DNA of 64,000 nt from Delta-02 sp964513565. GTDB taxonomy: Bacteria; Desulfobacterota; Syntrophorhabdia; Syntrophorhabdales; Syntrophorhabdaceae. The notes under the pieces are model-generated. The model was not told where the DNA came from. It saw nothing but the letters and a program-made list of their open reading frames with translations, and searched no databases. Both the position numbers and the translations under genes were made by a program. Of the stretch, positions 1-6,658 are shown piece by piece; position 1 is the stretch's first letter, and each line of letters starts with the position of its first letter. The stretch spans positions 1-64,000 of the forward strand of contig CAZENE010000008.1 in assembly GCA_964513565.1 (NCBI GenBank), written 5' to 3'.

Positions 1-223
1 TAATGCTTGGGGGGCCGTTTGTTTTTTACACGCCTTATATCCTTCCTCTCAATTTTTCCAAGCTGTTGGTCAGGGACCCACAATCCCAATCCTAGGGTGC
101 GTGGAGCTATAATTAATGAGAACACGGCCGGGCCCGTAATGACCTCGAGGGCTTCAGACATTTTTCAGAGGTGCCTATCAGTCCAGCCTCAGGACCCGAA
201 GAGAGTTCTGTCTGCGTATTCCG

Positions 224-290
224 GTGAAGTCGGCCACGATTTATGATCTAAACCGGCCACCTTTCCGGGGCAATCCGGCCACCCATTATG
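224..290 (-). repeat. IS21-type element end remnant
   Basis: Three copies of the heptamer CGGCCAC lie at 231-237, 254-260 and 276-282, about 22-23 bp apart. Short regularly spaced repeats of this kind are typical of the multiple transposase-binding sites at IS21-family ends. They sit just beyond the 3' end of the broken istB at 350-772, which is the expected place. The outer tip and any target duplication are not recognisable. The stretch 1-223 shows no gene I can support. Confidence 0.5.
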
Positions 291-349
291 ATGAAGGCGA
301 CCACCCTATCCGTCGGAAGCCGTGAAGGCGACGCTGATATTTTTTTACC

Positions 350-772
350 TTACATCGCTTCTTCCTTTTGTGCCAACGATGCCTTTCTCTTTCTCATGGA
401 CCCTCCCTTCAGATGGATCTTGTGGGCATTGTGGACCAGCCTGTCAAGAAGGGCATCGGCTATGGTCGGATCTCCTATGACCTCATGCCAATGTTCTATG
501 GGAAGCTGGCTTGTGATAATGGTCGAGGCAGCCCCGTGCCGGTCTTCGATCACCTCCAGGAGGTCTCTCCGCTCACTATCCGTCAATGCGGCAAGTCCCA
601 GGTCGTCAAGGACAAGGACCGCCGTTTTCGTTATCTTCGCGAGCACCCGCGCATAGCTTCCGTCCGCCCGTACCATTGCCAGCGTGTAGTGGAGTTTCGG
701 GGTTCTCAGGTAGGAGGCCGCCATGCCTTCCTTGCAGGCCTTGTGCGCCAGGGCACAGGCAAGAAAATTTTT
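350..772 (-). pseudogene. istB: IstB-like IS21 helper ATPase, N-terminal part missing
   Basis: The C-terminal two thirds of an IstB AAA+ helper protein of IS21-type transposons, which normally assists the IstA transposase in target selection. Visible are the FLACALAHK segment that normally follows Walker A, the Walker B-like LVLDDLGLA, sensor-like STIITSQLP, and the family tail HWHEVIGDPTIADALLDRLVHNAH. The Walker A loop and everything before it are gone: in-frame homology stops near 772 and runs into a stop. A short ORF from the ATG at 724 remains but would make an ATPase without its P-loop, so it is inactive. No istA lies beside it. The junction coincides with the inverted and direct repeats at 774-828, suggesting disruption by another element. 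Confidence 0.85.
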
Positions 773-773
773 A

Positions 774-828
774 CGTTATGTAAAGCTTCGCATAACGGGA
801 ATTATGGAAAATAATCGGTTATGTAAAG
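774..828. repeat. Short inverted and direct repeats at the istB breakpoint
   Basis: CGTTATG at 774-780 faces CATAACG at 791-797 (7-bp inverted repeat, 10-nt spacer). The 11-mer GTTATGTAAAG occurs at 775-785 and again at 818-828. They begin exactly where istB homology ends. The arrangement resembles the core and arm sites used by tyrosine recombinases at element ends, but that is inference only and no recombinase gene is in the window. Confidence 0.4.
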
Positions 829-945
829 TCGTGCCCAAACTAGTGTCACGTCACACTTGTAATGATCTGTATGAAAGTTGCCAGTCCCTCGACGACGCAT
901 GATTTTACTCGGTCCGGGACCTGGGTGACCCTAAACCCTGATGAT

Positions 946-981
946 ATTGCAATTTAATACAATAATGTACTATATTACAAT
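946..981 (+). promoter_or_regulatory. Promoter inside an imperfect palindrome (candidate AbiE autoregulation site)
   Basis: A -35-like TTGCAA (948-953) and a -10-like TATATT (971-976) are separated by exactly 17 bp. Both lie within an inverted repeat with arms 946-960 and 967-981 (12 of 15 positions match) around a 6-nt centre. The toxin-gene ATG follows at 996 with an AGAGG ribosome site at about 984-988. AbiEi antitoxins of type IV systems are known to bind inverted repeats over their own promoter, so this fits an autorepression operator. The promoter hexamers are seen; the regulator assignment is inferred. Confidence 0.6.
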
Positions 982-995
982 CAAGAGGTTAGGCT

Positions 996-1913
996 ATGGG
1001 TTTGAAATCTTTCGATGAAGGCAGGATCAAATCCGCCGAAATCATGCAGCTTCACATTCTGTATAATCTTTATTCCCGGAAAGAAAGTCGAAACATCATT
1101 TTCCAGGGGGGAACGGCCCTTAGATGGTTCCATGGCAATAATAGATTTTCAGAAGATCTTGATTTTGTGACGTCAATCGACCTGGAAACTTTTTCCCTTT
1201 TCCTGAATTCCTTGGAAAGAAATGTTTCTAATGCAATCAACGCTCAATTTGGGCCAGGGACTGTTATTCTACGGCAAAGAACCAGACAACGCGAAAATTC
1301 ACTGGTTGCATTTGTCGATTATTTAGGCGAGAGAGATCGGAAGAAGGCGACAGTTAAGCTGGAATTCGAGAAATTAAAAGCCGGCATCAATTTTCCCCGG
1401 AATGAACAGATTGTTCTTTCTTCGGCTCCGGCAGTGTCCTATTTTATCAGGACCGGAATGTTGATGGTTCCTTCGGGTCGTGTAATCAATGTCGAGACAA
1501 TTAGCGAGATTTTCTCAGATAAGGTAAGGGCACTTATGGAGCGCATGTATATTAAGGGAAGAGATTTTTATGATGTCTGGTTTTTAACACATACATTGAA
1601 AGCTGCACCCGATATCGAACTCGTGCAAAAGAAGCTTGAAATGTATGAACATCCTTTCGTTCCCGTAAGACAGCCAAAATATTTTATCGATCTGGTCGAA
1701 AACCTCGACGGCAACGAAACAGAAAAAGTAATTCTGGAAATTGGAAAGGATCTCTCGCGCTTCATTAGCCCCGAAGTCATGGAAGCATTGCAGAAAGACC
1801 GTTTCGAGCATATCCTGACCTCGGTCGCCGATACTTTTAGGACTCTGATCAGAGATGGTCTGAACGTTTCCTGTGATCGTGGACCCAACGATAATATGGG
1901 GATGTCCCGATGA
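996..1913 (+). CDS. AbiEii/AbiGii-type nucleotidyltransferase toxin
   Basis: A 305-residue protein of the AbiEii nucleotidyltransferase family, the toxin half of type IV toxin-antitoxin systems; characterised relatives transfer nucleotides to tRNA and arrest growth, some giving phage resistance. The catalytic signature is near residues 37-58: FQGGTALRW followed by RFSEDLDFV, that is the GG-x-A loop and the paired acidic D-x-D equivalent of the polymerase-beta fold. The downstream family block KVRALMERMY then KGRDFYDVWFL is near residues 170-195. The ATG at 996 has a good ribosome site. Its last four bases overlap the start of the antitoxin-like gene (ATGA), so the two are translationally coupled. 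Toxin first is the reverse of the classical abiEi-abiEii order. The stretch is visibly A/T-richer than the housekeeping genes and lies between IS21 remnants, suggesting horizontal transfer. Confidence 0.88.
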   Translation: MGLKSFDEGRIKSAEIMQLHILYNLYSRKESRNIIFQGGTALRWFHGNNRFSEDLDFVTSIDLETFSLFLNSLERNVSNAINAQFGPGTVILRQRTRQRENSLVAFVDYLGERDRKKATVKLEFEKLKAGINFPRNEQIVLSSAPAVSYFIRTGMLMVPSGRVINVETISEIFSDKVRALMERMYIKGRDFYDVWFLTHTLKAAPDIELVQKKLEMYEHPFVPVRQPKYFIDLVENLDGNETEKVILEIGKDLSRFISPEVMEALQKDRFEHILTSVADTFRTLIRDGLNVSCDRGPNDNMGMSR

Positions 1914-2500
1914 TCAGGCGAAGCAGGGTATCAATACTGGAAATATTGCCCCGGCTATTCACCTATGTTGATGTGAGTCAGCTTATTAACAATCCCAACG
2001 TCTTTCTCACGCGAGCCGTCAAAGCAGGACATGTCATCAGGTTGGCCAAAGGCTACTACTTTAATTCACTTTTTTACAAAAATGAACAGCCTACTATCGA
2101 GGAAGTCGCTTGTTTTGTGCGTCGTCCCACGTACATCTCTTGTGAATGGGCGATGAACTACCATAGCCTGCTCTTACAAGTACCTTTCACGTGTACGGCA
2201 ATCACGCTTAGCCCGACATTCGGAGAACGTAATAAAATCCATTATGCCGATAGAATGATTGAATACTCTTCCATTAATGAACGACTCTTCTTCGGTTTCG
2301 AGACAAGTCAGGGCATTAGCATTGCCACGCCTGAAAAAGCCCTTCTCGACGCCGCTTATCTGAGGAGATACATTCCTTTTGGCGATGAACTGGAGTTAGA
2401 TGTGATCGACTCGAAGAAACTCGACGAAATGGCAAAGTCATTTCCTGGCAAGGTACGGGAAATGGTGATTTCGTTGATTGAAGAGAAAATCCAGTCGTGA
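1910..2500 (+). CDS. AbiEi-type antitoxin / transcriptional regulator
   Basis: A 196-residue AbiEi-like protein. The N-terminal 45 residues read as a winged helix-turn-helix ending in the family hallmark of a G-x-I-x-R-L-x-K-G-Y-Y turn (AGHVIRLAKGYYFN). The C-terminal part contains the conserved ERLFFGF and TPEKALLDAAYLR blocks found in AbiEi antitoxin C-terminal domains. It starts inside the stop of the toxin gene. Known AbiEi proteins neutralise AbiEii without stable binding and repress their own promoter through the N-terminal domain; the palindromic promoter at 946-981 is the obvious target. At 196 residues it is shorter than many AbiEi proteins, which often approach 200-300. Confidence 0.82.
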   Translation: MIRRSRVSILEILPRLFTYVDVSQLINNPNVFLTRAVKAGHVIRLAKGYYFNSLFYKNEQPTIEEVACFVRRPTYISCEWAMNYHSLLLQVPFTCTAITLSPTFGERNKIHYADRMIEYSSINERLFFGFETSQGISIATPEKALLDAAYLRRYIPFGDELELDVIDSKKLDEMAKSFPGKVREMVISLIEEKIQS

Positions 2501-2665
2501 ATAGTCGAATTTATGGGGGAAAACAATTGCGCTCCAAAAACAAATTCGCAACTCAGCAAAGCCTGCAGAACAATCCATAAAATATGAAGATCATGGGCGG
2601 GCCTATGCAACCTGGAAAAAAGGGAGGGGCATAAACCCGCCCTGTTTAATACTAAGAGTTGCTTG

Positions 2666-3013
2666 CTATTTCATTTCCCGTTTTTTACGGTCTAATGCGC
2701 GCATGATGTCATCGCTGGTATATGGGCCCGAAGTTAATTTACCGCCCAGATCTTCATGATGCCAATCAGGGGTGCTATTCCCCAGCAATTTTGTACCCGC
2801 CGTAGCAACGAGTGCATCCAATATTGAAGCCGCTACCATTTCGGCGACGTCCGCGAAGTACGGAGATTGGCGACAAGTCTGTTCTATAAATACCAAAATA
2901 ATATGGGTCAACGCGGCGAATTGTGTAGCTGAATTCCGGGGCCAGACCGATGATCTGTTTATGGCAAAACTTCTAATCGACCCTGCTCTTGTGCACATAC
3001 ATGGGGAAGTCAC
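2666..3013 (-). CDS. Hypothetical protein, possibly a fragment
   Basis: An open frame of up to 115 codons; an internal ATG at about 2836 would leave 57 residues with the more protein-like composition. I recognise no family. The C-terminal part is hydrophilic and ends DDIMRALDRKKREMK. A plus-strand frame overlaps it (2772-3080), and neither has a convincing ribosome site, so it could equally be a fragment or chance. It sits in the degraded mobile-element region between the AbiE pair and the second istB remnant. Confidence 0.25.
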   Translation of the reverse strand: MTSPCMCTRAGSIRSFAINRSSVWPRNSATQFAALTHIILVFIEQTCRQSPYFADVAEMVAASILDALVATAGTKLLGNSTPDWHHEDLGGKLTSGPYTSDDIMRALDRKKREMK

Positions 3014-3060
3014 TGATACTGTTCGTATAGCTGCCTTGAAAATGCATGGTTCTTTACCCG

Positions 3061-3097
3061 ACGTAGCTGATTATACGTAGCTGATTATACGCAGCTG
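3061..3097. repeat. 14-bp tandem repeat, about 2.6 copies
   Basis: The unit ACGTAGCTGATTAT occurs at 3061-3074 and 3075-3088 and a partial variant continues to 3097. It immediately precedes the second istB remnant. No function is evident. Confidence 0.7.
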
Positions 3098-3108
3098 GGG
3101 GTGGTCCG

Positions 3109-3508
3109 ATGAAACCGGCGACGGAAGTTCTTCTCGCGGACCGCCTAAGGCAGCTCAAGCTGACCGCTATCCTGCGGTGATACAGCGCCCGCGCGCGGCA
3201 GGATAATCCAGAAAATGTCATGGTTCGGTCTCCTTATCCTCGACGAGCTTGGTTATGCCCCTTTCTCCCGGGTGGGATCGCAGCTTCTCTTCCAGCTTCT
3301 GGCGGAAAGGTACGAAAGGGCCTCCGTGATCATAACGACCAATCTCTGGTTTGCCGACTGGACACAGTTATTTGGAGACCTTACCTTAACAGCGGCGTTT
3401 CTCGACCGGCTGACCCATAAGGCTCATATCGTTATGTGTGACTGGGACGGCTACAGACTGAAGGAGAGCCTGAAGAAGAAATCTCCGGCAAAAAGGGACA
3501 AGGAATGA
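3109..3508 (+). pseudogene. istB: IstB-like IS21 helper ATPase, internally deleted
   Basis: A second istB of a different subtype from that at 350-772. The first 23 codons from the ATG at 3109 are a normal IstB start (MKPATEVLLADRLRQLKL) but reach a TGA at 3178 where relatives carry a Trp codon. After YSARARQ the reading shifts by one base near 3214 and jumps to the Walker B region (LLILDELGYAPF), so the Walker A segment is deleted. From there the tail is intact: LLFQLLAERYERASVIITTNL, then the family end with LTHKAHIV. A 97-residue ORF from 3215 survives but cannot be an active ATPase. The G-G-G-T-G-G-G-T-C-A motif at 3537-3557 just downstream resembles an IS21-family end. Confidence 0.85.
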
Positions 3509-4019
3509 AGGGTATATATTTTTTTAACTAAAACAGGGGTGGGTCATTTTTAGGTGAAGTCGACCTGCGCCTCGTCATCGTAAGGCGTCTTTACGCGGAC
3601 GGTCACGTGACGGGAAAGAGCGGAAGGCGCTTCTCGAGGACGGTGTCATCGATCTCGGTCCGGAAGAGCCCGCGCGAGCCCCGCCTCCTTGCGCCCGGTC
3701 GAGATACTCGCTGACGCTTGCCCTGCACATGCCGCAGCTTGCTCCCGTTTGTCTGGCCGACAGGGGTGCTTTTCCGGCAGACGCATCAAGGACAACCTCT
3801 TAACTTACCCATGCCGCTCCTTGCCGATTGTTTGGCAAAAGGGGTACGATTATCATCCGGTTATTCCGGCGTATCTTTTTAGGCTCCTTCGGGGGTGGCC
3901 GGTCTGGGTCAGGCAGCAAAGAAGGGAAACCGGCCTGACATCTCCATTAGTCTGATCCCGAGTCCCACGGTCCCCGCCTGAATTACCGTTTGCGGACACC
4001 AAGTATACGCAAAATGAGG
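3509..4019. other. Non-coding remnant region
   Basis: No gene supported. The first 50 bp contain an IS21-end-like motif (GGGTGGGTCA then TTTTAGGTGA, 3537-3557). The rest is G/C-rich with short overlapping frames lacking family features, ending in a GTGGCCGG-type motif near 3895-3903 that may be another decayed element end. Confidence 0.5.
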
Positions 4020-4046
4020 AAACAGGGACCCCAGCGGTCCCTGTTT
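4020..4046 (-). terminator. Hairpin terminator downstream of elyC
   Basis: A perfect 11-bp inverted repeat (arms 4020-4030 and 4036-4046, 5-nt loop) lies 13 bp past the elyC stop. On the minus strand the 3' arm ends in TTT and continues into a mixed pyrimidine stretch rather than a clean T-run, so it is a strong hairpin with a weak tail. Confidence 0.6.
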
Positions 4047-4059
4047 ACGGCTTCGGAGC

Positions 4060-4827
4060 TTATATTCTTCCCCTCAACTTTGCCCACGCTATGCCGAGGT
4101 ATTCGTGTATGGCGAGTTCAAATCTCATAATATTCTGGGACTTGGGGAAGAATTTGCCGGGGTTGTTTCTCCCCCTGTCCGATTTTACCGTGTGGTCGAC
4201 CGGGGCCGGAATGGGGGAAAGCCCCAGTTTCTTTGCCAGGGCAACGGAGCGCGGCATGTGTGAGGCGGTGGTGACCAAGATAAAGGCGTCGTTTCCAACG
4301 ATTCGCTTGATCAGCCGCGCCTGGTCCTCTGTATCTTTCGATTCCGCGTCTAGGATCATCTTTAGCCGGTCGACGCCAAGGGACGATGCGGTCCTCGCCA
4401 TCGCTTCAGCTTCCGAGACATTCTCGGAGGCGAGTCCGCCAGAGAGAATCAGCTTTGAGTCCGGCAGGGCTTTATGGATCGTGATCCCCTCGATGAACCG
4501 CGCCAGGGCGGCACTGGAAAGATGAGTGTTTACCGGTAATTTCTTGTCGGCGGCAACGCCATGCCCTAGGACGACGACCCATTTTGTCCCGGACACCTTA
4601 TCCATCTCCAGCAAAGCGGGGTGCATTGATTCAAGAGGCAGGATAAACCGCTCCGAAAACCAGTTGAAACTGGTGAAAACGAGAAACATGAACCCGATGC
4701 TGACAAGGACTTTCCCGGGTTTTTGTCTTTTCGTAAACCACAGCATTATGAGCCCGACTGCCGATAATACGATGCAAACTGATAAAGGATCGAAAAACGG
4801 CCCGACAACTTTTTTGAAAAGAAACAT
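4060..4827 (-). CDS. elyC: ElyC/YdcF-family (DUF218) envelope biogenesis protein
   Basis: A 255-residue inner-membrane DUF218 protein. In E. coli, ElyC influences peptidoglycan assembly through undecaprenyl-phosphate carrier metabolism. The start is set at 4827 because GAGGGGG sits five bases upstream and the first residues (MFLFKKVVGPFFDPLS) match the family start; the longer frame to 4902 has no ribosome site. Two membrane segments occupy about residues 10-30 and 38-58. They are followed by the DUF218 core: VVLGHG near 90, LILSGG near 130, and VTTASHMPRSVALAKKLGL near 195. It is divergent from the RcnB-like gene and has its own hairpin terminator. The exact substrate cannot be read from sequence. 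Confidence 0.88.
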   Translation of the reverse strand: MFLFKKVVGPFFDPLSVCIVLSAVGLIMLWFTKRQKPGKVLVSIGFMFLVFTSFNWFSERFILPLESMHPALLEMDKVSGTKWVVVLGHGVAADKKLPVNTHLSSAALARFIEGITIHKALPDSKLILSGGLASENVSEAEAMARTASSLGVDRLKMILDAESKDTEDQARLIKRIVGNDAFILVTTASHMPRSVALAKKLGLSPIPAPVDHTVKSDRGRNNPGKFFPKSQNIMRFELAIHEYLGIAWAKLRGRI

Positions 4828-5045
4828 TTTTCCCCCTCGACGTTGGACCGGGAATGACATGCCGGCGAAGATCAAAAAAGCCACATATATCATATATATC
4901 ATACCCCCTGTTCTCTTAACCGCGCATGGATTTTCTTTACTTATTCCCTGCTTTTTGTTACCTCTATCAGACGGATTGGGGATAGGGGCTTGTCAGCAGG
5001 CAGCCTGCGCAAGCTAGGACTTTTGATCGAGGGAGGGTAGCACAA

Positions 5046-5674
5046 ATGAAAAAAGCTTGTTTTCAAAATAGCATCGCCCTGGCGGTCTTGCTTATCGGGT
5101 TCCTTATTGCAGGGCCGGCTTTGGCAGAGAAACCTCCGTGGGCCGGAGGCGGCAAGGATAAATCCGATGGGCCTTCCCAGAAATGGGAATCAAAAGGCGG
5201 CCCTGTGGGCCACCGGGATTTTGGCAAGGACGACAATGGTTCCGGAAAAGGAAAGGATAAAGACAAGCATAAGGACAAGTACAGCAAGGGAAAAGATAAA
5301 GACAGAGATAAAGAGAAAGGGAAATATAACGACAGTAATCGAAAACATCAGAAGTATTTCTCCAGCGACAAGGTTGTAATTATCAATAATTATTACTCCG
5401 GCCAGTACAAAAAAGCCAGGCACTGCCCGCCGGGCCTCGCCAAGAAACACAACGGGTGCATGCCCCGGGACAGGCGAAGAAGTGGGCGATCGGCAGACCT
5501 CTCCCGCGTGAGGTTATCTACTATGATCTCCCGCCCGCCTTGGTCGTACAGTTAGGTCCGCCTCCCAGCCATCACAAATACGTGCGCGTAGCCCAGGATA
5601 TTCTCCTCCTCGCCGTTGGAACAGGCATGGTAGTGGATGCCATCGACAGCTTGAGTTGGGAGTTTAATCACTAG
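5046..5674 (+). pseudogene. RcnB/CigR-like secreted protein with a frameshift
   Basis: A Sec signal peptide (residues 1-27, cleavage after GPALA) is followed by a very Lys/Asp/Gly-rich spacer and a C-terminal RcnB-type domain, which in relatives sits in the periplasm and is linked to metal or stress responses. The ribosome site GGGAGGG precedes the ATG. The domain starts in frame 1 (VVIINNYYSG, then CPPGLAKKHNGCMP). It continues one frame over after the C-run 5463-5466 (PGQAKKWAIGRPLPREVIYY and on to a stop at 5674). One extra C would restore a 209-residue protein. As written, the first frame ends at 5555 (169 aa) with an unrelated tail. Whether this is a real mutation or a homopolymer read error cannot be told here. 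Confidence 0.75.
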
Positions 5675-5736
5675 GCGCACGTCATGAGTAAAGACCCGGG
5701 AGATCTCCGGGTAGTACCTCATGGTTTGTTTATGAA

Positions 5737-5770
5737 GCCGCGTGTTCCATCCAAGGGCACGCGGCGTTTT
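5737..5770 (+). terminator. Rho-independent terminator after the RcnB-like gene
   Basis: An 8-bp perfect stem (GCCGCGTG 5737-5744 with CACGCGGC 5758-5765), 13-nt loop, then GTTTT. It lies about 60 bp after the restored stop of the RcnB-like gene and supports that gene's true end at 5674. Confidence 0.7.
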
Positions 5771-6033
5771 CCCCCACCATCTTATTCTCAATTAAAGCGT
5801 GTGATAAAGCGAAAAGTTCTTTAAAAAATATAGACCTTGAATTAGGCCACCCCTAGAGGGTACTTCGGCGCCGGGATGACGAGGAAACTATAATGGCGAT
5901 ACAGCATCTTCTCAAAAATGGACGGACCTAATTTACAGACTTCTTCGGGATGAGGAGTTCTTTAATAAAACCTCGGCTGGGATGACGCAAAGGAAGAAAA
6001 TCGGCAAATGAATTCAAAATACAGAAGGTTGGA
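5771..6033. other. Intergenic region with GGGATGACG repeats
   Basis: No gene seen. It contains copies of a dispersed motif GGGATGACG (about 5873-5881 and 5979-5987) plus a variant GGGATGAGG near 5947, which recur elsewhere in the window (near 23106, 38057 and 46611). Confidence 0.5.
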
Positions 6034-6342
6034 CTATTCTTTCTCCACTTCTTTTACTTTTTTCGTTGCTTTTGTTCTTGTGGTGGTAGTTTTTCTTGCC
6101 GGTTTTTTCGCGGCCATGGTCTCGAATTTTTCCGTTAAGCCGTTCAATTGGCGTGTCAGGCGCTCGGCGACTATTACCTGTACGTCCGTGGCAACCATGG
6201 CTTTCAGAAGGTCGAGCTTGTGATTCGCTTCCTCGAGACATTTCTTGGAATCTTCGACTTTTTTATCTTTAACACACACTGTGATCTGACCGGCCAGAGC
6301 CTCAATACTTTCCCGCAATTCGATAAATTCTGCAACGCTCAT
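6034..6342 (-). CDS. Small coiled-coil protein with Lys/Thr-rich tail
   Basis: A 102-residue hydrophilic protein with no family I recognise by name. The start at 6342 is chosen because AGGGAG lies seven bases upstream; the frame extends upstream to 6522 without a better site. Residues 1-75 are predicted helical with heptad-like spacing (SVAEFIELRESIEALAGQI and LEEANHKLDLLKAMV). The last 25 residues are rich in Lys, Thr and Arg (KKPARKTTTTRTKATKK), like histone H1-type tails, so nucleic-acid or polyanion binding is possible but unproven. A single-gene unit with its own likely promoter at 6457-6485. Confidence 0.6.
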   Translation of the reverse strand: MSVAEFIELRESIEALAGQITVCVKDKKVEDSKKCLEEANHKLDLLKAMVATDVQVIVAERLTRQLNGLTEKFETMAAKKPARKTTTTRTKATKKVKEVEKE

Positions 6343-6456
6343 CGTTAAACTCCCTTTGGTAGGAACTCGCTCTTCTGGGCCTGGAATTTTAAATCTATCC
6401 CGTAATGACCGGCTCGCGAATGTTGCCGGAAAAATAAGAGGTTTCAGTCGGCCACC

Positions 6457-6485
6457 CTTATAGTATACAACTTTCCGCGGGTAAA
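6457..6485 (-). promoter_or_regulatory. Candidate sigma-70-type promoter for the coiled-coil gene
   Basis: On the minus strand TTTACC (6485-6480) and TATAAG (6462-6457) are spaced by 17 bp, about 115 bp upstream of the chosen ATG. The remaining gap up to 6658 is A/T-rich and shows no gene. Confidence 0.4.
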
Positions 6486-6658
6486 TTGTAATGATAAATT
6501 GGCCCACCGAGCCGGGGGCCAATCCCTATCGTTATCCCGGCGAAAGCCGTATTCGAGTATTCTTGTCTTTGCCAGATAAAAGTAGTCTTGGTATATTATT
6601 ATATTATTATGTAATTAGTTTACTAAAGTACTAATGTATCGCACGCATTGCTGCTTGT

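Noticed and set aside
3689..3955. 88-codon plus-strand frame after the second istB remnant
   Set aside because: Composition is not protein-like and no family features are visible; it lies in element debris.
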